From Enterobacter asburiae (lineage in GTDB: Bacteria > Pseudomonadota > Gammaproteobacteria > Enterobacterales > Enterobacteriaceae), in assembly GCF_007035645.1 (NCBI RefSeq), contig NZ_AP019632.1, positions 930,001-994,000 on the forward strand: 64,000 bases of DNA. The letters are read 5' to 3'. Positions 57,608-64,000 of the stretch are shown piece after piece (within the stretch, counting starts at the first letter, position 1; each line of letters opens with the position of its first letter). The position numbers and the translations under genes were made by a program. The notes beneath the pieces are model-generated. The model ran no database searches, was not told the DNA's origin, and saw nothing but the letters and a program-made list of their open reading frames with translations.

Positions 57608-59007
57608 GGCTGGATCTCCACGGTCTGGATGGTGCGGTTATCAAGATCGAACGCATGACGCAGCTGCCCGGTGTTATACAGGCAGTTGAGCTGCAGCTGG
57701 TGCAGCTGACCGAGGGTCTGCTGCTGGGTGAAGCGCGCCTGGTAGACCTCCTGCTCGGCGTTGAGCACGTCGAGGAGCGGGCGCGAGCCGAGATCGAGAT
57801 ACTGCTGCTGGTACAGTTCGCGGGTGCGGGCGCTGAGGGCTTCCTGGCGGCCCTGGATTTGCAGCGTGCTTTGCAGGCTCATCACCTGGCTGCGGGCTTC
57901 CAGCAGCTTCTGGCGGACATCAAGGCGCGTACGCTGAACGGTGGACTGCGCCGCCTCCACCGCGTGTCCTGCAGCGTTACGCCGGGCGGTGAGGCCGCCG
58001 CCCTGGTAGAGCGGCATCTGCACTTTCACCCATGCGGAATACTGGGTGCGATCCCGGGTTTCGCTCCCCGCGTAGCGATCGTTCATGTAGTGACGCACCT
58101 CCGGCTCCAGCGAGACGGTTGGCGTCATCTGCGCGTCGGCGTAGTCGAGGTTAGCCTGGGCGACGTTAGCCTGCGCCCAGGCGGCAAGCACCGCGGGCAC
58201 CAGACGGTCATCCGGCTCGGCAATGTCGCAGCTCCGGCCCAGCTTTTGCGGAAAGTCATTGCTGATGGCGTTCAGGCTGTTCCAGCCGAGAAAGCTCATC
58301 AGCGTGGCGCGGGCGCTGTCCAGGCTGGCCTGGTACTGCATCAGCTGGGCGCGGGCGCCTTCGATACGGGCATCGGTCTGCACCACGTCAGAGAGCGACG
58401 TGGCCCCTTCGTCGTTACGCTGGCGGGTCAGCGTGCCAATGGAGGAGAGGGCGTCGAGCTGCTCTTTAGCGGTCTCGACCATCTGCTGCCAGGTTTGCAC
58501 CTGCACCATGGCGATGGCGGTATCGTGGGCGATGGTGTCGATACTCACCAGCACGTTGGCCTGCTGCTGGGCAACGCCCGCGCTCTCGGCCCGCACCTGG
58601 CTGTCCACTTTGCCAAAGTCGTAGAGCATTTGTGACAGAGAAAGCACCAGCGACGGGGTAAAGCCGTTCTGGTCGCCGTCATGGGAATAACCGTTGTCCA
58701 CGCCGGCATTAATCTGCGGATAGTATTTTGATTTAGCGACGTCCACCTCTTCGCTCTGTTCATAGAGTTTCCCCACGGCTTCGCTGATGGCCGGGTGCCA
58801 GGTGACGGCGCGGTTGACGGCATCGCCAAGCTGCAATGAACCGGGTGCGGCTTTGCCGGCCGCAGGTGCGACGCGGCCATTGAGCGAGGGGAGTTCCTGC
58901 GTTTCGCGAAGCTGTCCGGTATTGATGATTGCCGCCGGGTTCGCGCAAAGAGCGGGCACAGATATCAGGCAGCACGAGAGCCACCAGTGAGGCATCTTCA
59001 TTCCCAT
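57604..59007 (-). CDS. bapB: TolC-like outer membrane channel for type I secretion
   Basis: The 467-residue protein has a signal peptide (about 1-21, ALCA|NP), then two repeats of the TolC-type coiled-coil barrel (about 60-240 and 260-440). It would form the outer-membrane channel dedicated to the adhesin. The start ATG at 59007 is used; another in-frame ATG is two codons later. A hairpin (59049-59069) separates it from the adhesin gene. Confidence 0.87.
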   Translation of the reverse strand: MGMKMPHWWLSCCLISVPALCANPAAIINTGQLRETQELPSLNGRVAPAAGKAAPGSLQLGDAVNRAVTWHPAISEAVGKLYEQSEEVDVAKSKYYPQINAGVDNGYSHDGDQNGFTPSLVLSLSQMLYDFGKVDSQVRAESAGVAQQQANVLVSIDTIAHDTAIAMVQVQTWQQMVETAKEQLDALSSIGTLTRQRNDEGATSLSDVVQTDARIEGARAQLMQYQASLDSARATLMSFLGWNSLNAISNDFPQKLGRSCDIAEPDDRLVPAVLAAWAQANVAQANLDYADAQMTPTVSLEPEVRHYMNDRYAGSETRDRTQYSAWVKVQMPLYQGGGLTARRNAAGHAVEAAQSTVQRTRLDVRQKLLEARSQVMSLQSTLQIQGRQEALSARTRELYQQQYLDLGSRPLLDVLNAEQEVYQARFTQQQTLGQLHQLQLNCLYNTGQLRHAFDLDNRTIQTVEIQP

Positions 59008-59048
59008 GTCATGTCCCTATTAAAAAAAGTATGTCTTTATTATTTATG

Positions 59049-59069
59049 CCCGGGCGCTGTGCGCCCGGG
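59049..59069. terminator. Intercistronic hairpin between bapA and bapB
   Basis: Perfect 9-bp GC-only stem CCCGGGCGC/GCGCCCGGG with a TGT loop, 19 bp past the adhesin stop. No T tract follows on the minus strand, so it is more likely an attenuator or stability element than a full terminator. Confidence 0.65.
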
Positions 59070-59088
59070 TCATCTCTTGCAGGTGCTA

Positions 59089-62000
59089 TCAGGTAATGAT
59101 GTGTTGCTGGTTAACAAGCTCGTCGTAGGTGGTCTGAACGCCATCAAGCGTAACGAGCGTGGTATTAGTGTAGGTGCCTCCCGCACCGTCACGGTCGATG
59201 GAGATCACGGTATTGCCATTACTATTAGTGACATGGAGATAATTCCCCAGCGTCGCGGCGCTACCGTTCCAGCCCACCAGCAGATCGCCGATGTCGATTT
59301 TGTCCCCCTGCGCCAGCGAGAAGCCGGTCCAGTGATCGCCCGCGGTGCTGCTGACGTTACCCGCCGTGGCATTCCCCACCGTACTGTTCAGCACCTGGTA
59401 AATCAGCGTATCGCCGTAGGCCGTACCGGTGATGGCGTCGTTATGTTCCGAACTGATGAACTGCGGCGCCATATTGATGGTCAGCGTGGCGCTGTCCGTT
59501 CTCCCGGTAGCGTCGGTCAGGGTGTAGTTGAAGGTCTCCTTCGACGTCATGGATGAGAACGATACACCGCTGTTGAGGGTGTAGGTGTAATGACCGTCAG
59601 CGCCGATCGCCAGGACGCCGTAATGGCCGGTGATGTTCACCGTTGCGCTGCCGGTATACGGATCCAGCGTGGTGGTCACGCCGTTGTACCCGGTCACGCT
59701 CAGACGGGTATCCACCGAGTGGAGCTGATCCAGCACGCCGCCAGAATCGGTACCGTCAAAGATATTGCCGTTGACGGTGTGGCTGCCGGTGACGTCGAAA
59801 TCACTCAGCGAGTAGGTGGTGCCGTTCACGCTTGGCGTGATGGTGATGTTCCCCACGCTCAGCCCCGGTACGCTACCGGTAAAGTTCAGCGTATAGGTCC
59901 CGGCGTTCAGATCCAGCCCGGTGAGCGGGATGTCGATACTGCCGCCCAGCAGGGAGCCGCCGCTGAAGGAGCCGCTGCGTATCACGCCCGAGCCGTCGCT
60001 GATGGACCAGTTTACCGTCAGCCCGCCCAGCGCCAGCAGCGAGGCCACGTTAAAGTGGAGCGACACGTTGTGCAGCGCGGTGTTCGCGTCGACCACGAAG
60101 GTTCCGCTGCCGGAGCCCTGGGTTGACGAGAGCAGGGCCGTCGTCCAGCTGGCGGTGCCCACGGTCGTATCCGAGTATGCCGACGTGTGGTGCACCGAGG
60201 TGAGGTCCATCGTGGCGCTGACATCGTTCACCGCATCCATCGCCCGGGGGGTTGGGGTGATGTTGAGCGATGCCGTATCCTTCGAGCCGTCAGGCGCGGT
60301 AACGGTGTAGACGAAGGTATCCGGCGTGCTGATATGGTCCGCTCCCACGCCGCTTCTCAGGGTGTAGGTGTACTGTCCGGACGAATTGATGGTCAGCGTG
60401 CCGTATTCCCCCTGAATGGTGGTGGTTCCACTGCTGTTGACCGCCACGCCGTTCACTTCGGTGACCAACGTGCCCGCCGGAACTGGGTCATTCGCCAGCA
60501 CGTCGCCCGTGGTGGTTTCGCTGATGCTCGCCACGCTGTAGACATGATCCTGCAGGACGCTCAGCGTGTAGCCCGTCAGGACGGCGATCCCCGATGCGGT
60601 ATTGAGTAAGAACAGGTACTCCCCGGCCGGCAGATTCAGCGTCAGCTGGGATGACGAGCCCCCTAGCAGCGGAGCGCGCAGCCAGCCCGACTCGACGCGA
60701 ACCTGCTCGAAGGTCTGGGTGGCGTTGTTGAACTTATAGACGTACAGATCGAATACCGACGCCAGCGCCACGCCGCCCACGGAGGCCTGGATGGTCATGG
60801 TGCGGGTCGTGCCTTCCTCCACGTTGTAGATAATCGGGTTGGTCATGTCGTCCAGCAGGTTAAGCCCCAGCGTGCTGCCGAGATTAATGCCCACCAGGGT
60901 AAAACCGTTCTGAGACGAGGCGCCGTTATTAATCTCGCTCACGGTGGTGTCAAAGGTCAGCGAGGCCGTATCGTCCACCGCCACAATGCCGTTGATTACC
61001 GTACCGGCACCCAGAGACATCACCAGCTGCGCCGACGCGCTGACGCCGTTATGGGTGATGGTGTAGGTGAAGTTCTCCGTCCGGCCAACGACCGCGGCGC
61101 TGGTGTCGGTCAGGTTGTAGGTGTAGCTGCCGTCGCGGTTGATGGTCAGCGTACCGTATTTGCCCTGGATCACCGTGCCGTCGGCGTTCACGCTGGTGGT
61201 GACGCCCTGGGCGTTAGTGACTGCGGAAACGGTGGTTCCGGCCGGCGCGTTGTCGCTGCCGGCTGTCGGGTCCGTATCGAGGATCACGTTGCCGTTGAGG
61301 CTGGTATCGCCCGTGACCGTACCCGGACCGGTCTCTTTCACCGCCACGTCGAGGCTGGTGTAGGAGCCGGTCGCCAGCAGGTTGGTGTTGTAGCTGAGCA
61401 CGCGATAGTTGCCGTCGGCCAGCCCGGTCAGGTTCAGCGATACGCCGGTTGCGCCGAGGGTAAGGAGATCGGCAAACTGCGGTTGGCCGGTATCCACCAC
61501 GGTGGTCCAGGCGCCGTTGACGTAATGCTGAACCACCAGCTCAAGGGTGTTGAGCAGAGAGAGCACCGCACCCGTGGCGTTGGCGTTCACCACGATATCC
61601 GCACTGCCGCCGCTGCCCACCGTGAAGTTGACCTGGGCCGTATCATTGCCCAGCAGCGTCAGGACGTTGCCCACGGCGCCAACCAGCAGGAAGCCGTAAT
61701 CGCTGTACTGGCTGTTGGTCACGGTTGCCGTGGTGCTGAGGTTCAGCTCTTCGACGTTATTGCTGGCGGAGAGCGGCACCACCGGCGCAAGGGCGGAGCC
61801 CGGCAGCGAGGTGTTGCCCGCGGCATCTGTGGCGGTGATCTGCAGCGTCTGGCCTTCGGTCTGTTTGTTAATGAAGGTGTAGGTGTAGGTGCCGTTGCTG
61901 CCCGCAATGGCGGTCACCGTCGAGCCGTCCGCAAGGCGGATCGCGACGGTGCTGCCTGCTTCCGCAGTCCCGGTCAGGACGCTACCGTCGGCGTTGAAGG

Positions 62001-64000
62001 TCCCGGTCGGGGCCGTTGGGGCAGTCGTATCGACGATAATCGTCGTCACGGCTGACGCCACGCTGGTGTTGCCCGCCGCATCGGTGGCCGTGGCGGTGAA
62101 GTTATGCGTGCCTTGCGCCAGCGTGGTGGTTTGCGGCAGGGTCCAGTTGCCGCTGCCGTCGGCGGTCACCGTGCCCACCAGCGTAATGCCATCGTAGATC
62201 CGCACCGTGGCATTCGCTTCGGCTGTTCCGCTCAGCGTTGGGCGCGTGTCGTTGGTCGGATTCGTACCGGTCACCGGGCCGGTAACGCTGCCGACGTCAT
62301 CAATCACTGAAATGATGGTCGGCGCGCCCGGCGCGAGGGTATCGACGTTAATCACGTACCCGGCGGTCGGCGCGCTGGCGTTGCCCACCGCATCGGTGGC
62401 GGTAAAGGTCAAATTGTGCGGACCGTTGCCCAGCGCCGGGGATGGCGTAAAGCTCCACGCCCCACCGGTCGCCGTCACGCTGCCGATTTGTACGCCGTTA
62501 TCGAAGATTTTCACCGTCGACCCGGCTTCCGCCGTACCGCTGAGGGTTGGCTGCGCGTCGTTGGTGAACCCGCCGTTCGCCACCGGCGTCGCCGCATTGC
62601 CCACGTCATCCAGAATGCTGGTCAGCACCGGCAGCGCAGGCGGCGTGGTGTCGACGGTGAGGCTGAAGCTGGTGGACGACACGCTGGTGTTGCCTGCCGC
62701 ATCCGTCGCCTGCGCGGTGAAGCTGTGCGCGCCCGCGGTCAGCGTGGTGTTGAGCAAGATACTCCAGCTTCCGTTGCCATCCGCGGTGCCCGTTCCGACA
62801 AGGGTAGTTCCCTCATAGATCTTCACGATGGCAAACGGTTCGCTGGTTCCGACAAGGCGCGGAACGGTGTCGTCTGTTGTTTGCCCGGACGTAAGCGGGC
62901 CGGTGATGGTGCCCACGTCGTCTATCGCCTGGCTGATAACCGGCGCGTTCGGTGCGGTGGTATCCACAATCAGGGTAAAGTCCGGCGAGTTCAGGCTGAC
63001 GTTGCCCGCTGCATCGGTGACCGTGGCGGTCCAGGTATGGCTGCCGTTGGTCAGCGGCGTTGACGGCGTAAAGCTCCATGCGCCAGTACCGTCCGCCTGA
63101 ACGGTGCCGACCGGCTGCCCGTTCTCATACACGGTGACCGTGGCGTTGGCGGTCGCGGTGCCGTTTAGCGTCGGCGTGGTGTCGTCGGTGCTCTGCCCGG
63201 AAGAGAGCGGAGTTTGAATGCTGCCCGCGTTGTCACCCGCGGTCGAAATGACCGGCGCCGACGGCACGCCCGTATCCACCGTCAGGTTAAACGGTGTCGT
63301 CGTGCTGCCGGTATTGCCAGCCACGTCGGTGGCGTTGAAGGTGATGGCGTGTGGACCTTCGCCCAGATCGGTACCCGGGGTGAAGGTCCAGCTGCCCTGG
63401 GCATTCACCACCGCAGTGCCAATTTCGTTGCCATCAACGATCACGTGCACGGTAGAACCCACCTCGCCCGTACCGTTGAAGGTTGGGCGCGCGTCGTTGG
63501 TGCTGTTACCCGACGTGAGCGCCCCGGTGACCGGACCGACGTCGTCAATCACGCTGGTCACCACCGGTACGCCGGGAGCTGCGGTATCAATGGTAAAGGT
63601 GAAGACCGATGAGTTAGCCGAGGCGTTGCCTGCGGTATCCGTTGCATACGCGCGCAGGGAGTAGCTGCCGTCGCCCAGCGGCGCGGTCGGCGTAAAGGAC
63701 CAGTTCCCGCTGCCGTCAACGATCGTCGTGCCAATCTGCGTGCCGTTATTCATGATGTGAATCGTGCTGCCCGCCTGCCCGGTGCCGCTGATGGTCGGGG
63801 TGCTGTCGTTGGTCACCTGGCCGCTGGTGAGGTTACCCTGGACGCCGCCAGGGACGTTGTCGCTCACATTATCCAGCGTCGGAATCGTCGGTGCCGTCAG
63901 GTCAATCACCACGCTCCAGGGAGCTGAGACCGCGCTGACGTTGCCCAGCGGATCGGTCGCCCGGACGGTGAAGCTGTGCGAGCCTTCGCCGAGCGCGGTG
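59089..64000 (-). CDS. bapA: Giant BapA-like type I secreted adhesin, C-terminal part (partial)
   Basis: The frame is open to the window edge, so at least 1,637 residues are present and the N-terminus is missing. Nearest the edge are about seven Ig-like repeats of roughly 103 residues (about 61780-64000) with VDTTAP borders and ATDAAGN endings. Then come BapA-type and VCBS-like domains (YGTLTINxxGxYTY near 61100, 60400 and 59600) and a C-terminal secretion domain (59089 to about 59475) with NDAITGTAYGDTLIYQVL and WTGFSLAQGDKIDIGDLL. Such proteins promote biofilm formation and intestinal attachment. No LapG-type protease site is recognised in this part. Confidence 0.85.
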   Translation of the reverse strand, partial: TALGEGSHSFTVRATDPLGNVSAVSAPWSVVIDLTAPTIPTLDNVSDNVPGGVQGNLTSGQVTNDSTPTISGTGQAGSTIHIMNNGTQIGTTIVDGSGNWSFTPTAPLGDGSYSLRAYATDTAGNASANSSVFTFTIDTAAPGVPVVTSVIDDVGPVTGALTSGNSTNDARPTFNGTGEVGSTVHVIVDGNEIGTAVVNAQGSWTFTPGTDLGEGPHAITFNATDVAGNTGSTTTPFNLTVDTGVPSAPVISTAGDNAGSIQTPLSSGQSTDDTTPTLNGTATANATVTVYENGQPVGTVQADGTGAWSFTPSTPLTNGSHTWTATVTDAAGNVSLNSPDFTLIVDTTAPNAPVISQAIDDVGTITGPLTSGQTTDDTVPRLVGTSEPFAIVKIYEGTTLVGTGTADGNGSWSILLNTTLTAGAHSFTAQATDAAGNTSVSSTSFSLTVDTTPPALPVLTSILDDVGNAATPVANGGFTNDAQPTLSGTAEAGSTVKIFDNGVQIGSVTATGGAWSFTPSPALGNGPHNLTFTATDAVGNASAPTAGYVINVDTLAPGAPTIISVIDDVGSVTGPVTGTNPTNDTRPTLSGTAEANATVRIYDGITLVGTVTADGSGNWTLPQTTTLAQGTHNFTATATDAAGNTSVASAVTTIIVDTTAPTAPTGTFNADGSVLTGTAEAGSTVAIRLADGSTVTAIAGSNGTYTYTFINKQTEGQTLQITATDAAGNTSLPGSALAPVVPLSASNNVEELNLSTTATVTNSQYSDYGFLLVGAVGNVLTLLGNDTAQVNFTVGSGGSADIVVNANATGAVLSLLNTLELVVQHYVNGAWTTVVDTGQPQFADLLTLGATGVSLNLTGLADGNYRVLSYNTNLLATGSYTSLDVAVKETGPGTVTGDTSLNGNVILDTDPTAGSDNAPAGTTVSAVTNAQGVTTSVNADGTVIQGKYGTLTINRDGSYTYNLTDTSAAVVGRTENFTYTITHNGVSASAQLVMSLGAGTVINGIVAVDDTASLTFDTTVSEINNGASSQNGFTLVGINLGSTLGLNLLDDMTNPIIYNVEEGTTRTMTIQASVGGVALASVFDLYVYKFNNATQTFEQVRVESGWLRAPLLGGSSSQLTLNLPAGEYLFLLNTASGIAVLTGYTLSVLQDHVYSVASISETTTGDVLANDPVPAGTLVTEVNGVAVNSSGTTTIQGEYGTLTINSSGQYTYTLRSGVGADHISTPDTFVYTVTAPDGSKDTASLNITPTPRAMDAVNDVSATMDLTSVHHTSAYSDTTVGTASWTTALLSSTQGSGSGTFVVDANTALHNVSLHFNVASLLALGGLTVNWSISDGSGVIRSGSFSGGSLLGGSIDIPLTGLDLNAGTYTLNFTGSVPGLSVGNITITPSVNGTTYSLSDFDVTGSHTVNGNIFDGTDSGGVLDQLHSVDTRLSVTGYNGVTTTLDPYTGSATVNITGHYGVLAIGADGHYTYTLNSGVSFSSMTSKETFNYTLTDATGRTDSATLTINMAPQFISSEHNDAITGTAYGDTLIYQVLNSTVGNATAGNVSSTAGDHWTGFSLAQGDKIDIGDLLVGWNGSAATLGNYLHVTNSNGNTVISIDRDGAGGTYTNTTLVTLDGVQTTYDELVNQQHIIT

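Noticed and set aside
61051..62055. Plus-strand ORFs over the adhesin gene
   Set aside because: Complement of the repetitive adhesin sequence; glycine-valine-arginine bias and no start signals.
61780..64000. Repeated segments looking like a CRISPR array or satellite
   Set aside because: The period of about 309 bp is in frame and corresponds to Ig-like protein domains; there are no short exact repeats with spacers.

Overview
The window is chromosome of an enterobacterium close to Enterobacter (E. cloacae complex, Lelliottia or Leclercia type). The backbone follows the E. coli recA neighbourhood: norR-srl-mltB-pncC-recA-recX-alaS-csrA-tRNAs-yqaBA-gshA-micA-luxS-emrBAR-proXWV-nrdFEIH-ygaMC-alaE-stpA-ygaPV-yqaE. 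Base composition is GC-rich throughout the coding part, with AT-rich islands around proU and stpA. Genus is inferred from protein resemblance and accessory content, not from a search.

Region by region. 1-5629: end of norR, then the glucitol operon (srlA-E-B-D, gutM, srlR, gutQ) on the minus strand. 5630-9450: mltB, then a four-gene insert relative to E. coli: a 35-residue membrane ORF and a three-gene metal ABC transporter behind a strong Zur-box match. 9533-14933: pncC, the LexA-controlled recA with recX, alaS and csrA. 15276-16066: one tRNA-Ser and four tRNA-Arg genes; the last two tRNA-Arg genes are each followed by a 132-nt element ending in a 19-nt copy of the tRNA 3' end (rtT-like). 16192-21941: yqaB, yqaA, gshA, the MicA sRNA antisense to the luxS leader, luxS, an AraC regulator and a stand-alone 2-isopropylmalate synthase. 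22124-27015: emrRAB and an MFS exporter. 27230-30500: the proU osmoprotectant transporter. 30832-34564: nrdHIEF, with paired NrdR-like boxes. 34807-38487: small stress and envelope genes (ygaM, ygaC, alaE, stpA, a DUF2158 gene, ygaP, ygaV, yqaE).

38484-47329 is the most interesting accessory block. It resembles E. coli yahB/D/F/G/I/J, with a nucleobase-type permease between yahG and yahI. By homology with the FdrA/YlbE/carbamate kinase group it may recover ATP from a carbamoylated or ureide compound; the Tat-exported amidohydrolase YahJ could act first. The substrate is unknown. 47507-53977 is a loose set of accessory genes: methyltransferase, short-chain dehydrogenase, two regulators, an aminotransferase, a membrane protein, an NTF2-like protein, nudI and a higBA toxin-antitoxin pair. 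54229 to the window end is a bapABCD-like type I secretion locus whose giant adhesin runs off the edge.

Eight copies of a short CCCTCTCCC/GGGAGAGGG hairpin repeat and three classical REP/BIME clusters lie mostly at operon ends; one copy lies inside the end of a coding sequence. No insertion sequence, prophage or CRISPR array was seen. Everything here was read by eye and from recalled family knowledge; no database search was run.
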